The notes under the pieces: model-generated
The model's input: only the letters and a program-made list of their open reading frames with translations
Database searches by the model: none
Told to the model about the DNA's origin: nothing
In this document: in pieces, positions 40,355 through 50,738 of the stretch
Layout of the letters: each line of letters opens with the position of its first letter
How positions within the stretch are numbered: the stretch's first letter is position 1
Translations under genes and position numbers: made by a program
Assembly (NCBI GenBank): GCA_963702175.1
Contig: OY969721.1
Span: forward strand, 1,922,001-1,986,000
Direction: 5' to 3'
Origin: VRUE01 sp963702175
Lineage (GTDB): Bacteria > Actinomycetota > Thermoleophilia > Solirubrobacterales > 70-9
Length of the DNA: 64,000 nucleotides

Positions 40355-42043
40355 TCAGTACTTTCTCTCTTCCGGCTCCCACTGGGTCATGGTCACCTCT
40401 GAGTATGAGATCTCGGGCCCGTCGTCCCCGCGCTGCAGGTCGATGTGTTTGAGCCACTCCTCATCATTGCGCTCCGGGAAGTCGGTCCGGTACTGGGCGC
40501 CGCGACTCTCTTTGCGTTCCAGCGCGGCGACACAGGTGCAGACCGCGTTGTCGAGCATGTAGCCGAGCTCAATCGCCGCCAGCAGGTCCTGGTTGAAGAC
40601 CCGGCCGTGGTCGTCGACGTAAGCGGACTTCGCCTCCTCCTCGAGCCGGCGCACCGTCTCCAACGCCTCCTGGATCCCGGCTTCGTCGCGGAACACCGCG
40701 ACGTGCTTGTCCATCGTCGTGCCCAGCTCGAGCTTGATCTCGGAAACGCGCCGGCCGGAGCCCTTCTCACGCGAAAGGATCGCGTCGACAGTCGCCTGCT
40801 CGGCCTCGAGCACCGCCCGCGACGGGCGCGAGCCCTCTATTCGCTTGGCGCGGCCCGCAGCGTCGACGCCGGAGCGGCGGCCGAAGATCAGCGTGTCGAG
40901 CAGCGAGTTGGCGCCGAGCCGGTTGCCGCCGTGGACCGAGACGCAGGCCGTCTCGCCGGCGGCGTAGAGGCCGGGGATGTCGGTGCGGCCGTCGACGTCG
41001 GTCCTGATCCCGCCCATCGTGTAGTGGTTGCCGGGCTTGATGTGGATCGGTTCGCGGGTGATGTCGACGCCGGCGAAGTCGCGGCCGACGAGGACGATCT
41101 CGCGCAGCGCCTCGTGGATCCGCTTTTTCGGCACCACGGTGATGTCGAGGGCGACGGTGCCGTCGGGGAAGCCACGGCCCTCGTTGATCTCGGTCTGCTC
41201 GGCGCGGGAGACGACGTCGCGTGAGGCCAGCTCCATCTTGTTCGGCGCGTAGCGCTCCATGAAGCGCTCGCCCTTGGCGTTGAGCAGGTGAGCGCCCTCG
41301 CCGCGGGCCCCCTCGGTGATCAGGAAGCCCTTGCCCGCCAGCGTCGTCGGGTGGTACTGGATCATCTCCATGTCCATCAGCTTCGCCCCGGCCCGGTAGG
41401 CCATCGCGATCCCGTCGCCGGTGCAGATCAGCGCGTTGGTGGTCGGCTTCCAAACCTGGCCGTTGCCGCCGCAGGCGAGGATCACCGCCTTCGCCTCGAA
41501 CAGCTCCGTCGAGCCGTCGGCGACGTTGCGGGTGACGACACCGCAGCACTCGCCCTGCTCGTCGAGGGCCAGCGCCGTGCAGAACCACTCCTCGTAGCGG
41601 GCGACCGCCTCGGAGTGCTTCATCAGCTGCTCGTAGAGGACGTGCATGATCGCCTGGCCGGTGATGTCGGCGACGTAGTAGGTGCGCGCCGCGGAGGCGC
41701 CGCCGAAAGCGCGGGTGCCGAGCTTGCCCTCCTCGTTGCGGTGGAAGGTGACGCCGAGGTGCTCGAGGTGGAGGATCTCCTCGGGTGCCTCGCGGGTCAT
41801 GACTTCGATCGCGTCCTGGTCGCCGAGGTAGTCGGATCCCTTGACCGTGTCGAAGGCGTGCGACTCCCAGGAGTCACCGGGATTGAGCGCCGCGTTGATC
41901 CCGCCCTGGGCCGCGTTCGAGTGCGAGCGGACCGGGTGGACCTTGCTCAGGATGCCGACCGAGACGCCCTGCTCGGCGGCCGCCAGGGCGGCGCGCTGCC
42001 CGGCGAGGCCGGCGCCGATTACGAGCACATCGTGAGAGGGCAC
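40355..42043 (-). CDS. sdhA: Succinate dehydrogenase/fumarate reductase flavoprotein subunit
   Basis: 562 residues from the GTG at 42043, giving the family N-terminus PSHDVLVIGAGLAGQRAALAA; longer frames run into the peptidase gene. His41 in RSHSNAAQGGINAAL is the site of covalent FAD attachment. Other motifs: QYHPTTLAGKGFLITEGARGEGA, the catalytic Arg/His region around GNHYTMGGIRTDVDG, and LYAAGETACVSVHGGNRLGANSLLD. No Tat signal, so the active site is cytoplasmic. It oxidises succinate in the TCA cycle or, in reverse, reduces fumarate. Followed by sdhB and the CCG subunit. Confidence 0.96.
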   Translation of the reverse strand: MPSHDVLVIGAGLAGQRAALAAAEQGVSVGILSKVHPVRSHSNAAQGGINAALNPGDSWESHAFDTVKGSDYLGDQDAIEVMTREAPEEILHLEHLGVTFHRNEEGKLGTRAFGGASAARTYYVADITGQAIMHVLYEQLMKHSEAVARYEEWFCTALALDEQGECCGVVTRNVADGSTELFEAKAVILACGGNGQVWKPTTNALICTGDGIAMAYRAGAKLMDMEMIQYHPTTLAGKGFLITEGARGEGAHLLNAKGERFMERYAPNKMELASRDVVSRAEQTEINEGRGFPDGTVALDITVVPKKRIHEALREIVLVGRDFAGVDITREPIHIKPGNHYTMGGIRTDVDGRTDIPGLYAAGETACVSVHGGNRLGANSLLDTLIFGRRSGVDAAGRAKRIEGSRPSRAVLEAEQATVDAILSREKGSGRRVSEIKLELGTTMDKHVAVFRDEAGIQEALETVRRLEEEAKSAYVDDHGRVFNQDLLAAIELGYMLDNAVCTCVAALERKESRGAQYRTDFPERNDEEWLKHIDLQRGDDGPEISYSEVTMTQWEPEERKY

Positions 42044-42104
42044 GAGCGCGGACTCTATAGAGGGAAAATCCGAGCCCGCGGTCGGATTTACGGTCGCTCG
42101 GCGC

Positions 42105-43274
42105 CTACAGCCAGCGCTCGCCGAGCCGCCTGATCGCCGCCTCGGCAAGGCGAATGCCGGCGGCGACGCTGCCGAAGTCGACGTTCTCGGAGACGTCGTT
42201 GGGCCAGTGGTAGTTGGACGGGTTCTTGAGGTCGTTGCAGCCGCAGAGCGAGGCGGTCTCGTATCCCGCCGCCAGCGACTCGAGCCCGTCGGTGCCGTTG
42301 TGCAGTCGCAGGTTGGGGTAGAGCCAGATCCCCAGCTCCTCGGCGAGGCCGTCCATCAGCTCGAGCGAGCGGCGCGGGTACTCGTACATTTTCAGGAAGC
42401 CCTCGCCGCGCAGGACGAGCAGGTGGGGGGAGCCGATCGAGTCGATCGAGAGGAAGAAGGTGCTCTCCCGGGGCAGCTCGTGGAAGTGGCGGTCGCCGAA
42501 TCCCTTGATCCCCTCGCTGAACGACTCCTCCGAGCCGGTCGAGATCAGGATCACGCGGATTCCCTCCGGGGGCTCCTCGACCAGGCGGCGAGCAAGCGCC
42601 AGCAGGGTGATGACGCCGGTCCCGTTGTCGTTGGCGCCGGGGACGGTCTTGCGGCGACCGATGTCCGCCATTGCCGCGACGGTCCCGATGCCGAGGAAGA
42701 TCGCCAGCTTGGCGAGCAGGCGGCGCCCGCTGAGAGCCCCGAGCGCAGCGAGGATCGGGCCGCCGATCACCGGCGCCATCAGCGCCGGGCTGGTGTCCTG
42801 CCCCTCGATCAGGCCGAGCCGGTCGGCGAGTTTCGGCAGCCCCGGATGGAAGATCAAGCCAGAGTGGGCGGCGTCGTGGTGGCTGACGATTACCGCCGTG
42901 CGCTCTGCCTCAGGATCGCCCAGCTCGCAGACGACGTTGTAGGCGCTACGGGTGGGGAGCGGCTTGCGCAAGCGTCGCTTGCCGGGTGGGAAGTCGTCGG
43001 CGATCCCAGCCGCCCCCACAGCGCCCAGCACGGCCCCGAGCAGCCGCCGTCCGCGCAGTGCTGCCAGCCCGCCAAGGGCGCCCAGCGCGGCACCGATTCC
43101 TAGCGGCCACCAGTAGGTGCCGTGAGCCGGCTCCGCCTCGATCCGCGCCTCGGCGCCCAGCTCGGCGAAACGCTCGACTAGCCACTCGGCGGCTTCCCGC
43201 TCGCCTTCGGAGGCGGAGGGGCGGTAGATCTGCTCGAGCTCCTCGAGCAAATTGCGCAGCTTTGCCTCGTCCAT
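42105..43274 (-). CDS. M28-type zinc peptidase with internal membrane segments
   Basis: 389 residues from the ATG at 43274. The peptidase pattern is VIVSHHDAAHSG (first metal ligands), GANDNGTGVITLLALARRL and STGSEESFSEGIKGFGD with the catalytic Glu, then SIDSIGSPHLLVL and CNDLKNPSNYHWPND. Two hydrophobic stretches, PLGIGAALGALGGLAALRGRRLLGAVLGAVGAAG near residue 55 and a second near 185-210 (IGGPILAALGALSGRRLLAKLAIFLGIG), interrupt it, so it is probably membrane-bound. M28 members are aminopeptidases. Upstream of sdhA and in the same direction, 61 bases apart; a functional link is not evident. Confidence 0.82.
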   Translation of the reverse strand: MDEAKLRNLLEELEQIYRPSASEGEREAAEWLVERFAELGAEARIEAEPAHGTYWWPLGIGAALGALGGLAALRGRRLLGAVLGAVGAAGIADDFPPGKRRLRKPLPTRSAYNVVCELGDPEAERTAVIVSHHDAAHSGLIFHPGLPKLADRLGLIEGQDTSPALMAPVIGGPILAALGALSGRRLLAKLAIFLGIGTVAAMADIGRRKTVPGANDNGTGVITLLALARRLVEEPPEGIRVILISTGSEESFSEGIKGFGDRHFHELPRESTFFLSIDSIGSPHLLVLRGEGFLKMYEYPRRSLELMDGLAEELGIWLYPNLRLHNGTDGLESLAAGYETASLCGCNDLKNPSNYHWPNDVSENVDFGSVAAGIRLAEAAIRRLGERWL

Positions 43275-43309
43275 GGCGATGGAAGCTATCCACTTACCAT
43301 TGGCAGAAC

Positions 43310-44469
43310 ATGTTCGGCGGCAGCTCAATCACCCTCTTCCACGTGCGCGGCATCCGGATCGCCGTCGACTGGTCCTGGTTCCTCGTTCTCTTCCTGGTGA
43401 TCTTCTGGCTCTCGCGCTTCTTTGGCGACGTGCTGGGGGAGTCGGGTTCGGCGAGCGCCCCGTTCGCTCTCGCCGTCGCCAGTGCCGCCGGTTTCTTCGG
43501 CTCGATCGTCCTGCACGAGCTCGGCCACGCGATGGTCGCCCTGCGCAACGGGATCGGCATCACCAGCATCCAGCTCTGGATCTTCGGCGGGATGGCGCGG
43601 ATGGATCGCGAGTCGGACAGTCCCGCGACCGAGTTCAAGGTGGCGGTCGCCGGGCCCCTGGTCACCCTGGCGATCGTCGTCGTCCTCACCGCGGTTGGCC
43701 TCGCTGCCGCCGGGCCGGATGAGTTCTGGCGGGCGGTACTGATCGAGTCCGACGCCGAAGTCTCGGGAGCGCTGGCCGCCGTCGCCTGGCTGGCTTCGAT
43801 CAACTTTCTCGTCCTCGTCTTCAACCTGCTGCCGGCCTTCCCGATGGACGGGGGGCGGATCGTGCGGGCGCTGGCCTGGTGGCGCACCGGCGACCGCAGC
43901 TCCGCCACCCGCTTTGCCGCCCGCCTGGGACGCGTATTCGCCTACATCTTCATCGGTGGCGGCCTCCTCCTGATCTTCGATGGAGCCGTCTTCGCCGGCG
44001 TCTGGCTCGCCGTGATCGGCGTCGTCATCAACGGCTCGGCCCGCGCCGCCTCGGCACAGACCCAGATCACCGGCCGGATCCAGCACATGCAGGTGTCTGA
44101 CGTAATGGATCGCGAACCGGTTGCGATTCCCGGCGAGCTATCCGTCGAGAAGGCGCTAGACGAGTACTTCCTGCGCTACCGCTGGCCCTGGTTCCCCGTT
44201 GTCGATGCCGCCCACCGCTTCCTCGGACTCGTGGTCCGCGACAAAGCAGACGAGGTGCCGGAGATCTCCCGCGCCACCTCCCTGGTCTCCGATCTGCTCG
44301 AGCTTGATGACGGCACCTTTCAGGTCCGTGCCGACGCCCCGCTGGATTCGTTGCTGGGCAATCAGAATCTCCGTCGCTTCGGCGCCCTGATGGCAGTGGA
44401 TGCTGACGGAAAGCTCTGCGGCGTCGTCACCGCCGAGCAAGTAGGCCGAGCTCTACGCGACGCGACCAG

Positions 44470-44473
<4 letters not shown>
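43310..44473 (+). CDS. M50 site-2-protease-like membrane metalloprotease with CBS domains
   Basis: 387 residues from the ATG at 43310. The zinc site is HELGH at 69-73 in a membrane helix, with the third ligand in NLLPAFPMDGGRIVRAL; six helices in total. Residues about 255-385 form a CBS pair (VSDVMDREPVAIPGELSVEKALDEYFLRYRWPWFPVV and later FGALMAVDADGKLCGVVTAEQVGRAL). This is the group of regulated intramembrane proteases with a nucleotide-sensing tail. Divergent from the M28 peptidase, 35 bases apart. Its end overlaps the convergent aidB gene by four bases. Confidence 0.93.
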
Positions 44474-46140
<1,667 letters not shown>

Positions 46141-46181
46141 CGAACTGATTGTGGCAGTCCATCGGTAGCATCGCCGCGCCC

Positions 46182-47396
46182 GTGGCGAAGATCCAAGTAA
46201 AGAACCCGATCGTCGAGCTCGACGGCGACGAGATGACCCGGATTATCTGGGCCTTCATCAAGGAGCAGCTGATCCTGCCCTACCTCGATCTTGAGCTGAT
46301 CTACTTCGACCTCGGGATCGAGAGCCGCGACGCGACCGAAGACCGGATCACGGTTGAAGCCGCCGAAGCGATCAAGCGGTACGGCGTCGGGGTCAAGTGC
46401 GCGACGATCACCCCCGACGAGGCGCGGGTCGAGGAGTTCGGCCTGAAGGAGATGTACCGCTCGCCCAACGGAACGATCCGCAACATCCTCGGCGGCGTCA
46501 TTTTCCGCGAGCCGATCGTGATCTCCAACATCCCCCGGCTCGTTCCGGGATGGACGAAGCCGATCGTGATCGGCCGCCATGCCTTCGGCGACCAGTACCG
46601 CGCCACCGACATGGTCGTCCCCGGCGAGGGCACGCTAACCCTCACTTACACGCCCAAGGACGGCGCCGAGCCGGTCGAGCTCGACGTCTATGACTTCCCG
46701 GGGGGCGGCATCGCGATGGCGATGTACAACCTTGACGACTCGATCCGCGACTTCGCCCGCGCCTCGATGCGCTACGGCCTCGATCGCGGCTACCCCGTCT
46801 ACCTCTCGACCAAGAACACGATCCTGAAGCGCTACGACGGCCGCTTCAAGGACCTCTTCGCCGAGGTCTACGAGAGCGAGTTCAGGGCCGACTTCGAAGC
46901 CGCCGGCATCAGCTACGAACACCGGCTGATCGACGACATGGTCGCGGCCGCGTTGAAGTGGGAGGGGGGCTACGTCTGGGCCTGCAAGAACTACGACGGC
47001 GATGTCCAGTCCGACACAGTTGCTCAAGGCTTCGGCTCGCTGGGACTGATGACCAGCGTGCTGATGAGCCCCGACGGCAAGACGGTCGAGGCCGAGGCAG
47101 CGCACGGCACCGTCACCCGCCACTACCGCCAGCACCAGCAAGGCAAGCCGACCTCGACCAACCCGATCGCCTCGATCTTCGCCTGGACGCGGGGCCTCGC
47201 CGCTCGCGGTCGGTTGGACGAAACGCCTGAGGTTTCACAGTTCGCCGAGGCGCTCGAGCGCGTATGCATCGAGACGGTCGAAAGCGGCAAGATGACCAAG
47301 GATCTGGCGCTGCTGGTCGGCGGCGACCAGGACTTCCAGACCACCCAGGAGTTCCTCGCCTCGATCGACGAGAACCTCCAGCGGGCGATGGCCTAG
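46182..47396 (+). CDS. icd: NADP-dependent isocitrate dehydrogenase (dimeric, eukaryote-like type)
   Basis: 404 residues from the GTG at 46182, which gives the family start AKIQVKNPIVELDGDEMTRIIW. Motifs: LKEMYRSPNGTIRNILGG (substrate serine in a threonine/serine loop), GWTKPIVIGRHAFGDQYRATD, LSTKNTILKRYDGRFKDLF, LIDDMVAAALKWEGGYVWACKNYDGDVQSD with the metal-binding aspartates, and the NADP site AEAAHGTVTRHYRQHQQG. It makes 2-oxoglutarate in the TCA cycle. The subtype is the one shared with eukaryotes, not E. coli Icd. Followed by mdh at 46 bases. Confidence 0.96.
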   Translation: MAKIQVKNPIVELDGDEMTRIIWAFIKEQLILPYLDLELIYFDLGIESRDATEDRITVEAAEAIKRYGVGVKCATITPDEARVEEFGLKEMYRSPNGTIRNILGGVIFREPIVISNIPRLVPGWTKPIVIGRHAFGDQYRATDMVVPGEGTLTLTYTPKDGAEPVELDVYDFPGGGIAMAMYNLDDSIRDFARASMRYGLDRGYPVYLSTKNTILKRYDGRFKDLFAEVYESEFRADFEAAGISYEHRLIDDMVAAALKWEGGYVWACKNYDGDVQSDTVAQGFGSLGLMTSVLMSPDGKTVEAEAAHGTVTRHYRQHQQGKPTSTNPIASIFAWTRGLAARGRLDETPEVSQFAEALERVCIETVESGKMTKDLALLVGGDQDFQTTQEFLASIDENLQRAMA

Positions 47397-47442
47397 CCGG
47401 CGCCCACCAACTTTCCGAACCACGATCCAGGAGAATAGATAC

Positions 47443-48429
47443 GTGAGCGATCCAGTCAAAGTCACCGTCACCGGCGCTGCCGGCCAGATCGGCTACGCCC
47501 TCCTGTTCCGCATCGCCAGCGGGCAGATGCTCGGTCCGGACACTCCGGTCGAGTTGGGCCTGCTGGAGATCCCCGACGCGGTCAAGGCGGCGGAGGGCAC
47601 CGCGATGGAGCTCGACGACTGCGCCTTCCCGCTGCTGCGGAAGGTGGACATCTACGACGACCCGAAGCAGGCTTTCGAGGGGACCAACGTGGCCATGCTG
47701 GTCGGTGCCCGCCCGCGTGGGCCGGGGATGGAGCGAGCCGACTTGCTGGAGGCGAACGGCGGCATCTTCAAGCCGCAGGGAGAAGCAATCGCCGCTGGGG
47801 CGGCAGACGACGTCAAGGTGCTGGTGGTGGGAAACCCGGCCAACACCAACTGCTTGATCGCGATGTCGAATGCGGACGGTGTGCCGCGTGAGCGCTTCAC
47901 CGCGATGATGCGGCTCGACCACAACCGCGCGATCGCCCAGGTCGCCGACAAGCTCGGCAAGCAGGTCTCCGACGTCACCAACATGACGGTTTGGGGAAAC
48001 CACTCGACCACTCAGTACCCGGACTTGGTCAACGCGAAGGTGAGCGGCGGCAGCGTCTGGGACGCCGTCGGCGACGAGGCGTGGATCGCGGACGAGTTCA
48101 TCCCCCGGGTGGCCAAGCGGGGGGCGGCGATCATCGAGGCGCGTGGCGCCTCAAGCGCGGCCTCAGCGGCCAACGCGGCGATCGATCACGTGCGCGACTG
48201 GGTGCTCGGCACCCCGGCCGGCGACTGGGTGTCGATGGGCGTTCCCACCGATGGCTCCTACGGGGTCGAGGAGGGAATCGTGGCCGGTCTCCCCTGCGCT
48301 TGCTCTGGCGGAGAGTGGTCGGTCGTCGAGGGCCTGGAGATCCCCGAGTTCTCCCGCACCCGAATCGACGCTTCTGCTGCTGAGCTGAATGAAGAGCGCC
48401 AGGCCGTCAGCGACCTAAGCTTGGTGTAG
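47443..48429 (+). CDS. mdh: Malate dehydrogenase
   Basis: 328 residues; AGGAG about nine bases before the GTG. NAD site VTVTGAAGQIGYALLFRIASGQMLG, DNA... residues GARPRGPGMERADLLEANGGIF with the substrate arginines, GNPANTNCLIAMSN, and the active His in WGNHSTTQYPD. It oxidises malate to oxaloacetate. Together with icd and the sdh genes, three TCA steps are coded in this stretch. Element A1 starts one base after its TAG stop. Confidence 0.96.
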   Translation: MSDPVKVTVTGAAGQIGYALLFRIASGQMLGPDTPVELGLLEIPDAVKAAEGTAMELDDCAFPLLRKVDIYDDPKQAFEGTNVAMLVGARPRGPGMERADLLEANGGIFKPQGEAIAAGAADDVKVLVVGNPANTNCLIAMSNADGVPRERFTAMMRLDHNRAIAQVADKLGKQVSDVTNMTVWGNHSTTQYPDLVNAKVSGGSVWDAVGDEAWIADEFIPRVAKRGAAIIEARGASSAASAANAAIDHVRDWVLGTPAGDWVSMGVPTDGSYGVEEGIVAGLPCACSGGEWSVVEGLEIPEFSRTRIDASAAELNEERQAVSDLSLV

Positions 48430-48430
48430 A

Positions 48431-48543
48431 GGCCTGCCCCGGTGGGGGGTGGAACGTCTTGTACTTTTTCTGAGCGACGGCCCTCGGAAGCCACAGGCGC
48501 CGCGTCAGAAAAAGTTAAGTGGAACCCCCCATCGGGGCAGGCC
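48431..48543 (-). ncRNA. Structured element A, copy 1 (candidate structured RNA)
   Basis: The 20-base arms at 48431-48450 and 48524-48543 pair with one G-T. An inner helix, ACTTTTTCTGA (48463-48473) with TCAGAAAAAGT (48505-48515), encloses a 31-base loop. Between the helices lie the family's conserved, unpaired strands; on the minus strand they read TTCCACTTA and ACAAGACGTTCC. Copies 2 and 3 keep these strands but change both helices. It fills the spacer between mdh and the convergent AT-hook gene. Confidence 0.65.
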
Positions 48544-48553
48544 CCGACCATCC

Positions 48554-48982
48554 CTACTTAGTCGAGTGGTACTGGCGCCCCTTCTTCGTGACCCTTCCCT
48601 CTTGCTCGAGTTCGCCGAGCACACGGTAGAGGTAGTTGGGCTTGATCTTCATCGACTTCGCGATCTCGGACGCGCTGATGCCCGGGTTCGCCTCTACCAG
48701 AGAAACCGCCTGGTCGGCGCGTGTACCGCCGCGACGACGGCGTTTGCGACCCGGTTTACGGCCAGCTGTGGTGGCTGTGGCGGCTTTGGGCGGCCGGCCT
48801 GGGCCGCGACGACCTGAGCCACGAGGGCGGCCGGGACCGCGGCGGGCGACTTTGCCACTACTTGAGCCGCTGCTGCCCAGGAGGGCGATGGCCTGCGCGA
48901 TGCGATTGCGCTCCTCGTCGAGATTGGCAAGGTGCTTTTCGAGATCCGCGCGCGAATCATCGAGTGCGTTGCTGTTTGGCAT
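48554..48982 (-). CDS. AT-hook/winged-helix DNA-binding protein
   Basis: 142 residues. Residues 1-35 are a coiled coil (SRADLEKHLANLDEERNRIAQAIALL), 44-85 hold two AT-hook-like motifs (RRGPGRPRGSGRRGPGRPP and more Lys/Arg repeats) and 85-142 a small winged helix (ADQAVSLVEANPGISASEIAKSMKIKPNYLYRVLGELEQEGRVTKKGRQYH). It should bind AT-rich DNA in the minor groove, a nucleoid-protein design. Element A1 is after its end and A2 before its start, pointing outward in opposite directions, as the ends of a mobile unit would. Confidence 0.88.
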   Translation of the reverse strand: MPNSNALDDSRADLEKHLANLDEERNRIAQAIALLGSSGSSSGKVARRGPGRPRGSGRRGPGRPPKAATATTAGRKPGRKRRRRGGTRADQAVSLVEANPGISASEIAKSMKIKPNYLYRVLGELEQEGRVTKKGRQYHSTK

Positions 48983-49131
48983 CTTGTTCCTTTCGTCCCG
49001 TAAGCCTTGCGCCTTCGCGGGTTGTCAGCATTGAACTTTTTGGGAGTGTGGCACAGCCACAGTTACAGTGACTGTTCATATGGTCAAATGATGCTGTGCA
49101 TGCTTGTCCGTTTGGACGATTAGGTGTCGAG

Positions 49132-49246
49132 GCGGAGGGCGGGAGGTGGGTTCCGCTTAACTTTTTCGGTGAGGCGGACGTGGTCGGCTACGAGCGCGTG
49201 GTGGCCGAAAAAGTACAAGACGCTCCACCCACCTCCCGTCCTCCGC
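49132..49246 (+). ncRNA. Structured element A, copy 2 (candidate structured RNA)
   Basis: The 19-base arms 49132-49150 and 49228-49246 pair with one G-T; the inner helix is ACTTTTTCGG (49160-49169) with CCGAAAAAGT (49205-49214). Conserved strands TTCCGCTTA (49151-49159) and ACAAGACGCTCCA (49215-49227) match copies 1 and 3. It lies in the 344-base spacer 48983-49326; the rest of that spacer (48983-49131 and 49247-49326) holds the promoter region of the AT-hook gene and nothing else I can name. Confidence 0.65.
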
Positions 49247-49326
49247 TTGACAGGCAAGTTTCAAAACGGCCAAGCCTGAACCAGCCAGCCGATGTGGGCC
49301 AGCTAGCTGGCGGAAGCGCGAAAGGC

Positions 49327-49953
49327 TTAGTTCTTCCGCTGCCGAGGAAGGGTGCGGAAGATTACGTCCCAGAGGGGCGAGGAGACGCCGTAGCCGTAGC
49401 GGTGGTCCTGGAAGTGGTGACGCATGTGTTGGGCGCGCAGCCGCTTGCCGAGTTTCGACTTGGGTACGAAGTGATGCACGTAGTAGTGCGTGTAGTCGTA
49501 GAAGAGGTAGCCGAGGAGGAAGCCGCCGAACAGCGGGTAGGCCTCGGGCGTGCCAAACAGCAGCGCGAAGGCTCCGAAAAAGAGGGCGGCGAGCGGGATC
49601 GAGACGGCCGGCGGCATCACCAGCCGCATCTTGTCGTTGGGGTGGTCGTGATGGATGCCGTGGATGATGAAGTGCATGCGGCGGCCGAAGGCATTGTCTG
49701 GCTCCCAGTGGAAGATCAGCCGGTGCAGCCAGTACTCGGTCAGGGTCCAGAGGCCGACCCCGCCGAGGCTGAGCAGCGCCACTTGCCAAACGGCGAGGCC
49801 GCGGTCAGCGCCCAGCCACTCCATTGCGATGACCACGGGCCCGAAGACGAGCGCCGGGATCGCGGGGTGCACCCGGGAGAAGAAGTTGAGGAATTCGCTC
49901 TCGAACAGCTGCGGGGAGGCCGCGAGCTTGTCGGTCCGGTTGGAGGCGTCCAT
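49327..49953 (-). CDS. Fatty-acid hydroxylase/sterol desaturase-family membrane protein
   Basis: 208 residues with about four membrane helices and the histidine boxes of the superfamily: YWLHRLIFH (about 74-82), HFIIHGIHHDHP (about 94-105), HYYVHH and HMRHHF (about 155-182), which hold a non-heme diiron site. The layout (GIHHDHPNDKMRLVMPPAVSIP) resembles fatty-acid 2-hydroxylases. Reaction: oxygen-dependent hydroxylation of a lipid chain or ring; the substrate is unknown. Alone in its transcription unit, with a promoter region of 49954-50080. Confidence 0.9.
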   Translation of the reverse strand: MDASNRTDKLAASPQLFESEFLNFFSRVHPAIPALVFGPVVIAMEWLGADRGLAVWQVALLSLGGVGLWTLTEYWLHRLIFHWEPDNAFGRRMHFIIHGIHHDHPNDKMRLVMPPAVSIPLAALFFGAFALLFGTPEAYPLFGGFLLGYLFYDYTHYYVHHFVPKSKLGKRLRAQHMRHHFQDHRYGYGVSSPLWDVIFRTLPRQRKN

Positions 49954-50080
49954 CTTTGGCCAATGGTAGCGACGGCAAGACCCGGCTTTCGCAAGACGCG
50001 GGGAAGTTGTAACGAGACTGTGTCAAAGAGGTTGCGCTTTGCGGAAATGAGGCTCGCGGAATCGTCACGGCAGTGCTTAC

Positions 50081-50281
50081 ATGCGCCGCCCGATGCCCCG
50101 CAAGCCGAAACCCCCCAGCTGCGAGGACTGCTACTTCCGCAAGAACCTGCTCTGCGCGCTCGAGCTGGAGGAGCCCTGCACGACCTTCCGCCCTGATCGT
50201 CCCGAGGGACTCATTCCGCCCCGCCAGCCGGTCCTCTTGATGCGCCCTCCGCGCTGGGCAAGCCAGACCGGCGCCGCGTAG
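50081..50281 (+). CDS. 66-residue CxxC protein
   Basis: A short frame with the pattern CEDCYFRKNLLCALELEEPCTTFRP, four cysteines that could bind zinc or iron-sulfur, then a basic end. ATG at 50081 or 50093. No signal. It sits 27 bases before hsp20 in the same direction. Coding is plausible from the cysteine pattern, but I do not know the family, and a chance frame cannot be excluded. Confidence 0.5.
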   Translation: MRRPMPRKPKPPSCEDCYFRKNLLCALELEEPCTTFRPDRPEGLIPPRQPVLLMRPPRWASQTGAA

Positions 50282-50308
50282 TCCTCACGCTGGCTATGGT
50301 TTTCGCTC

Positions 50309-50713
50309 ATGCCTGAGCGCGATCTGTTCGCCAACTTCGCCTGGGGCCGGACGACTTACGTGGCCCGGCGCAGCAGGGGATTCTCCCCGAACGTGGACGT
50401 CTACTACTGCGGCGAACCGCAGCGGGCGGTGGTCAAGGTCGACCTCGCCGGGGTCAACCTGGAGGAGGTCGGGATCGAGGTCAGTGGGCGGCAGCTGGCG
50501 ATCGTCGGCCAGCGGCCGGTGCAGGAGACCGAGGGCCGCGTTTATCAGCAGGTCGAGATCCCCTCAGGACCTTTTCGCCGCATCGTCGAGCTGCAGGTGG
50601 ACGTCGACGCCGAAGGGGCGAAAGCGACGTACGAGGACGGCGTGCTGCGAGTCGAGCTGCCGCTGCGCGATCCCGCCGAGACGACGCGGCGGGTGCCGAT
50701 TGGGAGGGACTAG
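50309..50713 (+). CDS. Small heat-shock protein (Hsp20/alpha-crystallin)
   Basis: 134 residues with the alpha-crystallin domain: SPNVDVYYCGEPQRAVVKVDLAGVNLEEVGIEVSGRQLAIVGQR, then VYQQVEIPSGPFRRIVELQVDVDAEGAKATYEDGVLRVELPL, where the final part holds the typical GVL motif, and the tail RRVPI resembling the I-x-I/V anchor. It holds unfolded proteins without ATP. Located directly before lon, 25 bases apart, so the two probably form a stress operon. I see no clear HAIR or CIRCE site upstream. Confidence 0.93.
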   Translation: MPERDLFANFAWGRTTYVARRSRGFSPNVDVYYCGEPQRAVVKVDLAGVNLEEVGIEVSGRQLAIVGQRPVQETEGRVYQQVEIPSGPFRRIVELQVDVDAEGAKATYEDGVLRVELPLRDPAETTRRVPIGRD

Positions 50714-50738
50714 TGCGGACTTACGAGAGGCGGCACTG

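Noticed and set aside
49096..50196. A 366-codon open frame on the plus strand
   Set aside because: It runs through element A2 and antisense to the lipid hydroxylase, whose histidine boxes are unmistakable.
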